A stretch of DNA of 5,583 nucleotides from Spirochaetales bacterium (lineage in GTDB: Bacteria > Spirochaetota > Spirochaetia > Sphaerochaetales > Sphaerochaetaceae). The translations under genes were made by a program, and so were the position numbers. Shown here piece by piece: positions 1 to 5,125 of this stretch. Where the stretch lies: the NCBI GenBank assembly GCA_017962865.1, contig JAGCUM010000063.1, forward strand, positions 1-5,583. Direction: 5' to 3'. Each line of letters opens with the position of its first letter. Position 1 is the first letter of the stretch. The notes beneath the pieces were generated by a model. It was given only the letters and a program-made list of their open reading frames with translations. It had not been told where the DNA came from and ran no database searches.

Positions 1-441
1 AAGCATGTCCAGGCAGTTGCAGTCGTTGCCATGGATGATGACGGGAAGATAGTCATCGAGCACCAGTTCCGCTATCCTTTCAGGGCCGAGACCCTCGAAA
101 TCCCTGCCGGAAAGCTCAACTTCGAGGGCGAGAACCTCATCGACGCCGTAAAGAGGGAGCTCCATGAGGAGACCGGCATCACTGCTTCCGAAATCACATA
201 TCTGTGTCCGTTTTGTCCGGTGTGCGCCTATTCGACGGAGACCATCCATCTTTTCTTTGCCAGAGGGCTATCCTTCGGCAGAGAGCGTGAACTGGATGAG
301 GATGAGAACATCAACATCGAGATGATTCCCATCAAGGATGTCGTTCAGATGATCTATGACGGGAAAATCCCCGACGCCAAGACCCAGGCATCGGTCCTGC
401 AGGTCTGGTCCAGATTCTGCAACAGGGGGGACGAAGCATGA
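1..441 (+). CDS. Nudix hydrolase, ADP-ribose pyrophosphatase-like (5' partial)
   Basis: The reading frame is open from the first base of the window, so the true start lies upstream; family members usually have about 45-50 more N-terminal residues. Counting from Met at base 31, the Nudix box lies at residues 27-50: G27, E34, R42-E43, E46-E47 and G49, with REL-x-EETGI as the Mg2+-binding helix. The preceding EIPAGKL, the later IHLFFARGL, and the acidic LDEDENI segment followed by DGKIPDAKT match ADP-ribose pyrophosphatases, which cleave ADP-ribose to AMP and ribose-5-phosphate in the cytoplasm. Two oddities are visible. The loop between G27 and E34 is one residue longer than the canonical G-x5-E. 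The usual Pro-Gly active-site loop is replaced by a Cys-containing segment (CPFCPVCAYSTE), so the substrate could differ. The stop overlaps the next start by ATGA, implying translational coupling. Family assignment is strong; substrate is inferred. Confidence 0.9.
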   Translation, partial: KHVQAVAVVAMDDDGKIVIEHQFRYPFRAETLEIPAGKLNFEGENLIDAVKRELHEETGITASEITYLCPFCPVCAYSTETIHLFFARGLSFGRERELDEDENINIEMIPIKDVVQMIYDGKIPDAKTQASVLQVWSRFCNRGDEA

Positions 442-1223
442 AATACGGAATGCCGTCGCTGATTGAGTTCAGGACAATAGAGGAGCATGCGCGCTTCTGC
501 TCCGAAAACGGCCTGGATTTCTATGAGATCAATCTTGCATTCCCATGGTTTCAGTCCGATAAGATCGATGCCGATGACCTTCTGAGGATTAAGAAAAAGT
601 ACGGCATCGATTACACCGTCCATTTCCATGATGAGATCAATCCCTTCGATTTCTGCCCCGAGATGAGGGCCGGATGCCTCAAAAACGTGGAGTACGTAAT
701 CGGTCTTGCCCGCAGAATCGGTGCCAAGCGCATCAACATGCATCTTCTGAACGGTACCTACAGTGCGGTCAAGGGCGAGAAGATCTATGCCTATGGCCTC
801 TGTGAGGACGAGTATCTTACGTATGTGAAGGAATTCATCGCTCTCGTGGAATCGGAGATGAAGGGCATGGACTGCATCTTCTGCATCGAGAACACATCGG
901 GCTACAGGTTCTACCATAAACATGCCGTAGAGCTGATGCTCTCATCTCCCGTCTTCGGGCTTACCTTCGACATCGGGCACAACTACAAGGCATCCGAGGA
1001 TGACGAATCCTTCATCCTCAGCCACGCAGACAGGCTCAGGCATTTCCATATCCATGACGTGACGGCCAAGTCCAATCATGTTGCCCTGGGAACCGGAGTC
1101 CTTGATGTGGACAGGTACCTTGAAATGGCAAAGGAATATGACTGCCCCGTGGTGATAGAGGTCAAGGAAAGCACCTCCCTCAGGGACAGCCTGGATTATA
1201 TGAAGAGACGGGGTCTGATGTAG
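438..1223 (+). CDS. Sugar phosphate isomerase/epimerase-like TIM-barrel protein
   Basis: This 261-residue protein belongs to the xylose-isomerase-like TIM-barrel (AP endonuclease family 2) superfamily and has the usual length. Likely metal and catalytic residues occur in the family order at strand ends: H62/H64 in VHFHD, H102 in NMHLL, E151 in CIENT, D178 and H181 in FDIGH, H204/H206-D207 in HFHIHD, H214 before LGTG, and E241 in VIEVK. This pattern fits a divalent-metal isomerase, epimerase or aldolase-like enzyme acting on a sugar or polyol. Endonuclease IV itself has a DxH motif near residue 214; here it reads SNH, so DNA repair is less likely. The start is supported by an AGGGGGG Shine-Dalgarno about 7 nt upstream, inside the end of the Nudix gene, and by the ATGA overlap. 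The pairing suggests a shared nucleotide-sugar or ribose salvage role, which is inference; the substrate cannot be read from the sequence. Confidence 0.87.
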   Translation: MKYGMPSLIEFRTIEEHARFCSENGLDFYEINLAFPWFQSDKIDADDLLRIKKKYGIDYTVHFHDEINPFDFCPEMRAGCLKNVEYVIGLARRIGAKRINMHLLNGTYSAVKGEKIYAYGLCEDEYLTYVKEFIALVESEMKGMDCIFCIENTSGYRFYHKHAVELMLSSPVFGLTFDIGHNYKASEDDESFILSHADRLRHFHIHDVTAKSNHVALGTGVLDVDRYLEMAKEYDCPVVIEVKESTSLRDSLDYMKRRGLM

Positions 1224-1231
1224 ACTTCGGA

Positions 1232-1966
1232 TTACTGCCTTTTCATCTGGCGCAGGAAGACTGCAATGGCAATCACCATGATCACAATACCGTAGCCGAG
1301 GACCCACCAGAGGTGAGGGATGGCGGTCCTGAAGTCACCTATCGCCATTGCGCGCTCCAGCTCCACCGCATGTATGAAGGGTAGGGCACTGGCTATGCGA
1401 TTGAATACTTTTCCGAGCATTTCGACATCGAACCAGATGCCCGAGAGCCATGCAGAGACGTTTGTGAGCAGGGCTCCGCAAATGCCACCGACCTGCTTCT
1501 CCGTCAGCGCACTGCCGCAGAGAAGTCCCAGGGCAATATAGAAGAACGATGGAACCAGGTTCATCAGTATCGCCCAGACAATGTTGATGCTGAACTGCAG
1601 CCCCAGGATCATGGCCAGGATGTAGCAGATGACCGTCTGTGCAATGCACATGGGAATTATCGGGAGAAGGTAGCCCAGGATGAAGTCCGTTGCCTTCAGC
1701 GGGGTTGTGTAGAGTCTTGTCAGCAGGGAGCTGTTTCTGTCCTTTGAAATCAGCTGGCCTGAGAAAAGCGTAATGAACGACAGTCCGAAGATGGTGACTC
1801 CGGGTGTCAGATGCGTGATCTCGAACATCTCGACGGGGATGTTTGCCTGAATCAGTGAGAGCAGAAGCAGCAATATTACCGGGAAACCCAGTCCGAATCC
1901 GAGGGTGAGCGGGTCTCTGAGGATCTCTTTCATTGTTCTGTTTGCAAAGGAAAGCATTCTTCTCAT
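1232..1966 (-). CDS. ABC-2 type transporter permease
   Basis: This 244-residue integral membrane protein is the permease half of an ABC exporter. About six hydrophobic segments are visible, near residues 22-40, 55-73, 95-120, 128-150, 158-178 and 220-238. The N terminus (RRMLSFANRTMKEILRDP) and the segment after the second helix (SKDRNSSLLTRLYTTPL) are characteristic of ABC-2 permeases of the drug or antibiotic resistance DrrB type; the latter is the conserved cytoplasmic region following 'GxxxxxxxrE.gtl.rL..tPl'. It starts with ATG overlapping the ATPase stop by ATGA, and a strong AAGGGAGGTG site precedes it by about 5 nt, supporting this start. It should dimerise and pair with the ATPase encoded just upstream. 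The exported substrate is unknown. The gene ends 8 bp from the convergent isomerase-like gene, with no terminator visible in the gap. Confidence 0.93.
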   Translation of the reverse strand: MRRMLSFANRTMKEILRDPLTLGFGLGFPVILLLLLSLIQANIPVEMFEITHLTPGVTIFGLSFITLFSGQLISKDRNSSLLTRLYTTPLKATDFILGYLLPIIPMCIAQTVICYILAMILGLQFSINIVWAILMNLVPSFFYIALGLLCGSALTEKQVGGICGALLTNVSAWLSGIWFDVEMLGKVFNRIASALPFIHAVELERAMAIGDFRTAIPHLWWVLGYGIVIMVIAIAVFLRQMKRQ

Positions 1967-2694
1967 CTTGCACCTCCCTTTACCAGCTTGATGAAGGCAT
2001 TCTCGAATTTCTCTTCTCCTGTCTGCTGTTTCAGCTCCGATGCTGTTCCGACTGCCAGAAGGTTGCCGTCCTTCATAACACCGATTCTGTCGGAAAGCTC
2101 TTCGGCTTCCTCCATGTAGTGTGTTGTGAGGATTATGGTCATCCTGCTTTTGAGCTCACGGATGGTATCCCAGAGTTCGCTTCTTGCAATGACATCGAGT
2201 CCGAGGGTGGGCTCATCCAGGAAGAGAATCTTCGGTTCGCTGATGAGGGCCATGGCGATGCTGAGCCTGCGCTGCCAGCCGCCGGAGAGTTTGCCGGCCT
2301 TCTTCTTCCTTATTCCGCCAAGATTGAATTCTTCGATCATTTCCGCTGTGCGCTGCAGGGATTTCTGCTTGTCGAAACCATGCACTCCACACATGAGGGC
2401 GAGGTTTTCTTCGACCGAGAGATTCGAAGCAACGGCGGTCTCCTGTGGCGATACTGCGATGATTTTCTTCACGGCATCAGCATTCTGGGCTATGCTTTTA
2501 CCTTCCAGCAGGGCATCGCCCGATGTCGGTGTGGTGATGCAGCAGAGCATCTTTATTGTTGTTGTCTTGCCTGCACCGTTTACGCCCAGGAGGGCAAACA
2601 GTTCACCTTCACGGATATCGAGCTTAAGGTTGTCCACGGCTCTGGTATCCTTGTAATCCTTGGTCAGTCCTTTGATTTCAATTGCGTTCTTCAT
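1963..2694 (-). CDS. ABC transporter ATP-binding protein (DrrA/CcmA-type exporter)
   Basis: This is a complete 243-residue nucleotide-binding domain. Walker A is GVNGAGKT at residues 37-44, the Q-loop glutamine is Q84 (SPQE), the ABC signature is LSGGW at 136-140 followed by QRRL, Walker B is ILFLDEPT at 156-163 with D160 and catalytic E161, the D-loop is GLD at 165-167, and the switch histidine is H192 (TTH). All catalytic positions are intact, so it should hydrolyse ATP to drive export at the inner face of the membrane. The Trp in the signature's fifth position replaces the more usual Gln or Met. It lies between tetR (17-nt overlap with the tetR end) and the permease (4-nt overlap), so the three are co-transcribed and probably translationally coupled. 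A modest AGAAGG site lies about 5 nt before the ATG. Confidence 0.97.
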   Translation of the reverse strand: MKNAIEIKGLTKDYKDTRAVDNLKLDIREGELFALLGVNGAGKTTTIKMLCCITTPTSGDALLEGKSIAQNADAVKKIIAVSPQETAVASNLSVEENLALMCGVHGFDKQKSLQRTAEMIEEFNLGGIRKKKAGKLSGGWQRRLSIAMALISEPKILFLDEPTLGLDVIARSELWDTIRELKSRMTIILTTHYMEEAEELSDRIGVMKDGNLLAVGTASELKQQTGEEKFENAFIKLVKGGAR

Positions 2695-3265
2695 CCGAAC
2701 CTTCTTTCTGTCTGAATCTATGGAGCAGTCCCTGATATACGTCGGTAAGGGTGAGCGATATCAGGTCCATGTCTGCGTTGTAGTAGGAGGATGCCACCAT
2801 TACGGCAATGCCGTGTACGGCGGCCCAGATTTCAAAATGGAATAGCGATGCCTGTTCCCGGTCAAGGCCGGTGGCCTTCATTATCAGCGGCAGGACATCA
2901 TAGAATGTGCTTTGCTCCACAGGCTCGGGATCGTTGGTCCTGTCGCGCATGTAGAGGAGTTTGAAGAGGTTCTTCTCTTCAAGGGCAAAGCGGATGTAGG
3001 CCATGCCGTTTGTCTTGTAGGGAGGGTAGTCGTGCGGTTTTGTGAACTCACGGGCCACGAAGTCGTTGTAGATTTCAAGACTGCGCCTGATGACACTGCC
3101 AGTCAGATCCTCCATGTTGCTGAAATTGGAAAACAGCGGTTGCGTGGAGCAGCCCAGACGCCTGGCAATTGCCCTGGCATTCAGATTCTCATATCCGTCT
3201 GCCCTTACGATTTCCACTGCGGCATTTATGATGTCCTCTTTATGGATTACTGTTTTCCTCGGCAT
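2678..3265 (-). CDS. TetR/AcrR-family transcriptional regulator with WHG-like C-terminal domain
   Basis: This 195-residue protein has the usual TetR length. The N-terminal DNA-binding domain spans about residues 8-55: a first helix (DIINAAVEIVRADGYENL), then the helix-turn-helix ARAIARRLGCSTQPLFSNF followed by SNMEDL. The C-terminal ligand and dimerisation domain contains LFKLLYMRD near residues 100-107 and W147, H151, G152 in IWAAVHGIA, the hallmark of the WHG-type TetR C-terminal domain. It heads the operon and most likely represses itself and the downstream ABC exporter until an effector binds; this follows from gene order and from the palindrome over its promoter. ATG at 3265 is chosen because MPRK is a typical TetR N terminus, no in-frame start lies just upstream, and the next in-frame Met is residue 51, inside the DNA-binding domain. 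No Shine-Dalgarno site precedes it. The effector is unknown. Confidence 0.95.
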   Translation of the reverse strand: MPRKTVIHKEDIINAAVEIVRADGYENLNARAIARRLGCSTQPLFSNFSNMEDLTGSVIRRSLEIYNDFVAREFTKPHDYPPYKTNGMAYIRFALEEKNLFKLLYMRDRTNDPEPVEQSTFYDVLPLIMKATGLDREQASLFHFEIWAAVHGIAVMVASSYYNADMDLISLTLTDVYQGLLHRFRQKEGSDEERN

Positions 3266-3288
3266 AAAATAACAGCTGTTATATTATG
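3263..3288. promoter_or_regulatory. 26-bp palindromic operator over the tetR promoter and start codon
   Basis: The sequence is symmetric about the CAGCTG centred between 3275 and 3276. The core ATAACAG/CTGTTAT (3269-3282) is a perfect 14-bp palindrome. Symmetry then continues out to CATAA...TTATG with a single mismatched pair (3268/3283), giving 12 of 13 matched pairs. It covers the -10 hexamer, the predicted transcription start and the ATG of tetR. It is the expected size and place for an autoregulatory TetR operator; binding itself is inferred. Confidence 0.75.
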
Positions 3289-3309
3289 TATTGAGCAGGA
3301 TAATGTCAA
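3281..3309 (-). promoter_or_regulatory. Sigma70/sigmaA-type promoter of the tetR-ABC operon
   Basis: Read on the minus strand, a consensus -35 box TTGACA (3309-3304) is followed by a 17-bp spacer and a -10 box TAATAT (3286-3281). The predicted start point is near 3274-3273, only about 8-9 nt before the tetR ATG, so the message would be nearly leaderless. The -10 box lies inside the palindrome at 3263-3288, so a bound repressor would block polymerase. Confidence 0.75.
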
Positions 3310-3335
3310 GAATATGGGTTTTTGGGTATTGGTGG

Positions 3336-3374
3336 AAAAATAAGAATAAGGTCGACCTTCAAACAGATCGACCT
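3336..3374 (-). terminator. Probable rho-independent terminator of the DUF4160-DUF2442 operon
   Basis: On the minus strand, AGGTCGA (3374-3368) can pair with TCGACCT (3355-3349) around a 12-nt loop, giving a 7-bp stem. It is followed by a T-rich tail (3348-3336) in which 10 of 13 bases are T, ending in TTTTT. It lies about 111 nt after the DUF2442 stop and about 27 nt before the tetR -35 box, so it would separate the two operons. The stem is short and the 3' arm is itself part of a 12-bp palindrome (3348-3359), so strength is uncertain. The plus strand has no T-run after the hairpin. Confidence 0.5.
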
Positions 3375-3485
3375 CAGGGATTATACATAATAGGGATTCG
3401 GTTCTGAATGAAATGGCAAAGTGTTTTGGAATGACACTTACTGAATTGGTCTCAGAAATTGAAAAGAATTTGGAATAATAGCGGT
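3350..3485. other. AT-rich intergenic stretch with a possible plus-strand coding remnant
   Basis: Between the terminator-like hairpin and the DUF2442 stop lies DNA of about one-third GC (41 of 120 bases over 3361-3480), poorer than the flanking genes. On the plus strand one frame is open from 3350 to 3475 and ends in tandem stops TAA-TAG (3476-3481). Its second half, from ATG 3413, reads MAKCFGMTLTELVSEIEKNL, which looks like a protein C terminus with an amphipathic helix. No ribosome binding site or recognisable family was seen, so it may be a decayed gene end or chance. Confidence 0.25.
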
Positions 3486-4001
3486 TTACTTTTTGCCGTA
3501 TTCGGGTGCTTTTTCGGCGGCCACCAGACCAGAATCCCATGTGTTTTCAATCTTCAGCTCTGATTCAGCCGGTCCATATTCTCTGATCATGGCCTTCTTT
3601 GTAACAACCCATTGCTTGCCGTAATTGCAGACGTCGAAACCGATTTTGAGCTTGCCGTAGGAAATGGCTTTTCTCAGTGTGCTTTCATTCAAACCCCAGA
3701 GTTCCGTTGCATCGCTCAAGGCAATGAGCCCATCAAATGGAGTAGGGATAGTTTTGCCGTTTTCCCAAAGTTCATTACAGGAGAGATCGAAGTAATCATT
3801 CCAGACTATTCCGAAACCGGAGCCTTCCACATGGACTTTTTCGAAAAGCGTTTTGTCGTCAAGAAGGTTTTTGAATTCAGGGAACTTGTCAAGCAGCTGC
3901 AGCATGTCGTAAGACTTGCAAATGCCGTCCTCAAACTGGGCTATCAGTGTGTGGCTGTCGATGATTCCTATGCTTTTGACTTTATGAAATACGTAATTCA
4001 T
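3486..4001 (-). CDS. DUF2442 protein with C-terminal helix-turn-helix-like domain
   Basis: This 171-residue protein has two parts. Residues 1-82 match the DUF2442 pattern: an opening 'V.sig..d.htL..qFedG' strand pair, YDMLQLLDKFPEFKNLLDD, then the VHVEGSGFGIVWNDYFDLSCNELWENG block. Residues 92-143 (from LIALSDATELWGLNESTLRKA to WVVTKKAMIREYG) resemble the small HTH domain, excisionase-like in character, found in Firmicute regulatory proteins; W102-G103-L104 and the STLRKAI recognition-type helix are visible. A charged tail of about 28 residues follows. The start is 3 nt after the DUF4160 stop, with GGAG placed inside the end of that gene, implying translational coupling. The biochemical role of DUF2442 is not known. 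The HTH makes this the natural candidate to bind the inverted repeat in the module's own promoter, which is inference. Confidence 0.88.
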   Translation of the reverse strand: MNYVFHKVKSIGIIDSHTLIAQFEDGICKSYDMLQLLDKFPEFKNLLDDKTLFEKVHVEGSGFGIVWNDYFDLSCNELWENGKTIPTPFDGLIALSDATELWGLNESTLRKAISYGKLKIGFDVCNYGKQWVVTKKAMIREYGPAESELKIENTWDSGLVAAEKAPEYGKK

Positions 4002-4004
4002 TTC

Positions 4005-4259
4005 TCACTCCAATGGAGGCAGTTGCCTGAAATTCTGGGTCTCCCACATTTCAGTTAATTCTGCCCTGTGTATTGTTATCCATTTCTCAATAAGGGCTAA
4101 AGCAGTATTTGGAAGGTTTCCTCGAATTTGTTTGCCTGTCCGTATATCTATTTCAGCATCATACTCTCCGTAAAGAGCATGCAGATGAGGAGGATTGTGT
4201 TCTTTTTGCATCTGATAAATGCTGATTTTAATTCCATAGAATCTCGAAATCGTCGGCAT
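4005..4259 (-). CDS. DUF4160 domain protein
   Basis: This complete 84-residue protein fits the DUF4160 family in length and motifs: start MPTISRFYGIKI, then the central HNPPHLHALYGEYDAEIDI (H21, H25, H27 plus acidic residues), then GNLPNTALALIEKWITIHRAELTEMW and the terminal PLE. The His-rich HxPPHxHxxYG motif is conserved in the family and could bind metal or act catalytically, but no activity is established to my knowledge. A very strong GGAGGAGGTG site lies about 5 nt before the ATG. Family members often sit beside DUF2442 genes, as here, and the pairing resembles toxin-antitoxin organisation; that is a hypothesis. Base composition is about 40% GC (96 of 240 bases counted over 4021-4260), lower than the genes on either side. 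Confidence 0.92.
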   Translation of the reverse strand: MPTISRFYGIKISIYQMQKEHNPPHLHALYGEYDAEIDIRTGKQIRGNLPNTALALIEKWITIHRAELTEMWETQNFRQLPPLE

Positions 4260-4280
4260 TCGTGCACCTCCTCCATAAAA

Positions 4281-4309
4281 ATAATATCACGCCAACGTGA
4301 TATTGTAAA
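4281..4309 (-). promoter_or_regulatory. Promoter of the DUF4160-DUF2442 operon
   Basis: On the minus strand, TTTACA (4309-4304) is separated by exactly 17 bp from TATTAT (4286-4281), both close to the sigma70/sigmaA consensus. Transcription would start near 4274, leaving a leader of about 15 nt that is essentially just the GGAGGAGGTG ribosome binding site before the ATG at 4259. It is the only strong promoter seen between the PIG-L stop and DUF4160. Confidence 0.72.
4283..4304. promoter_or_regulatory. Perfect 9-4-9 inverted repeat (candidate operator) in the DUF4160 promoter
   Basis: AATATCACG (4283-4291) and CGTGATATT (4296-4304) are exact inverted repeats separated by CCAA. The repeat fills the 17-bp spacer and touches both promoter hexamers, so a dimeric protein bound here would exclude RNA polymerase. 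Its position argues for an operator rather than a terminator, since no T-run follows in a useful place. The likely ligand is the HTH-bearing DUF2442 protein encoded in the same operon, by inference. Confidence 0.7.
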
Positions 4310-4351
4310 GCCAAAAAAGGCCCGAGAATTGTTTTCCTACGTTACTATTGC

Positions 4352-5125
4352 TTACGGTTCTTCGGGGAGACAGTGCATGTGGGTGGAGTCAATTACCCTG
4401 AACCCTTCGGCCTTTCCCTTGCGGCTTCTCATGCCGAAGAAGACCGAGCGGAGTTTGATGTAACGGGTGATTGAAGTTGCTTCCGGGCAGCCTTCAGGGA
4501 ACTGCGAGAGGTGGACCTTGAAGATGCTGTCCAGCTGCTTTGAAACGTGGCCGCCACGTGTTCCGATGAAGGAGTTGGGTTTTGCAGTCATGTAGAGGGC
4601 GATGGCCTTCACGTCGGTTGAAGCTGCGCCGTAGCGCTCCATTATCCAGCTGTTTACGGCAAAATGAGCCACAATCTTGGACTGGCGTCCGACGTTCAGG
4701 TGATCGATGTGGCACTCGTTGGGAACGTCCGGATCGGGTGCGAACATGACATCGGGTTTGAATATGCCGACGCGGGTTGCGATTGCCTCACGCAGATCAC
4801 GCTCTGCATAGAAACCGCCGTCCTGCATGTCCAGGAAGTGGACGTCGTCCACACCGAGCATGTTGGCGCTTTCGATGGCTTCTTTTCTGCGAATTTCTAT
4901 CAGATCTTTGGGGAGAGTGCCCTCCGGAGCATTCGTAAGGCCGAAGCGACCGTCAAGGCAGATGAGGAAACTGACCTCCTTGCCGAGCGATACCAGCTTG
5001 GAGACGGTTGCCCCGCACCCGATCTCGATATCATCGGGATGAGGTCCGATGAAGAGATAACGGGAGAAGCTTTCAAGCTTCGGAAGCGGGGCGGCTATTT
5101 TAAGGGCACGTCTCAGAAGACTCAT
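4352..5125 (-). CDS. PIG-L/LmbE-family zinc-dependent deacetylase
   Basis: This 257-residue protein has the family's Rossmann-like fold signatures. The N-terminal FIGPHPDDIEIGCGAT holds H29, D31 and D32 of the HPDD motif, and ECHIDH at 137-142 holds H139, D141 and H142. By analogy with MshB and BshB, H29, D32 and H142 would bind zinc and D31 would act as general base in removing an acetyl group from an N-acetylglucosamine-type sugar or glycoside. Residues 92-105 (VDDVHFLDMQDGGF) match the family's conserved 'V.fLd..DG'. No signal peptide is visible, so it should act in the cytoplasm. The start overlaps the transporter stop by ATGA; a GAGGAGAT site lies somewhat far (about 12 nt) upstream, so coupling may matter more. 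The adjacent sugar symporter suggests the deacetylated compound is imported. Substrate is inferred only. Confidence 0.93.
   Translation of the reverse strand: MSLLRRALKIAAPLPKLESFSRYLFIGPHPDDIEIGCGATVSKLVSLGKEVSFLICLDGRFGLTNAPEGTLPKDLIEIRRKEAIESANMLGVDDVHFLDMQDGGFYAERDLREAIATRVGIFKPDVMFAPDPDVPNECHIDHLNVGRQSKIVAHFAVNSWIMERYGAASTDVKAIALYMTAKPNSFIGTRGGHVSKQLDSIFKVHLSQFPEGCPEATSITRYIKLRSVFFGMRSRKGKAEGFRVIDSTHMHCLPEEP

Noticed and set aside
354..1307. Minus-strand open frames opposite the Nudix and isomerase-like genes
   Set aside because: They mirror real coding DNA, have no family motifs, and would conflict with two well-supported plus-strand genes.
1335..1973. Second minus-strand frame of 212 codons overlapping the ABC permease in another frame
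   Set aside because: The translation is low in hydrophobic segments and rich in His, Arg and Pro with no domain, while the alternative frame is a clear six-helix permease.
1933..2715. Long plus-strand open frame of 260 codons opposite the ABC ATPase gene
   Set aside because: It is antisense to a gene with every ABC motif intact, has no recognisable domain, is rich in Cys and Phe, and has no convincing ribosome binding site.
3247..3540. 97-codon minus-strand frame crossing the tetR promoter and terminator region
   Set aside because: It overlaps the end of DUF2442 and the start of tetR in another frame, lacks a ribosome binding site, and contains the promoter and hairpin elements.
4283..4304. 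Reading the 9-4-9 inverted repeat as a terminator of the PIG-L operon
   Set aside because: It coincides exactly with the spacer of a good promoter, and the following T-rich bases are short and form the -10 region.
4310..4351. Possible terminator after the PIG-L gene (TCGGGCC followed by six Ts on the minus strand)
   Set aside because: The only matching 5' arm (CCCCGA) lies inside the gene end and gives about 5 bp of stem with a loop of over 30 nt; the local GCC-T6-GGC hairpin has just 3-4 bp and holds the T-run in its loop.
4128..4463. 111-codon plus-strand frame spanning DUF4160, its promoter and the end of the PIG-L gene
   Set aside because: It is antisense to two supported genes, and no start signal or domain is present.
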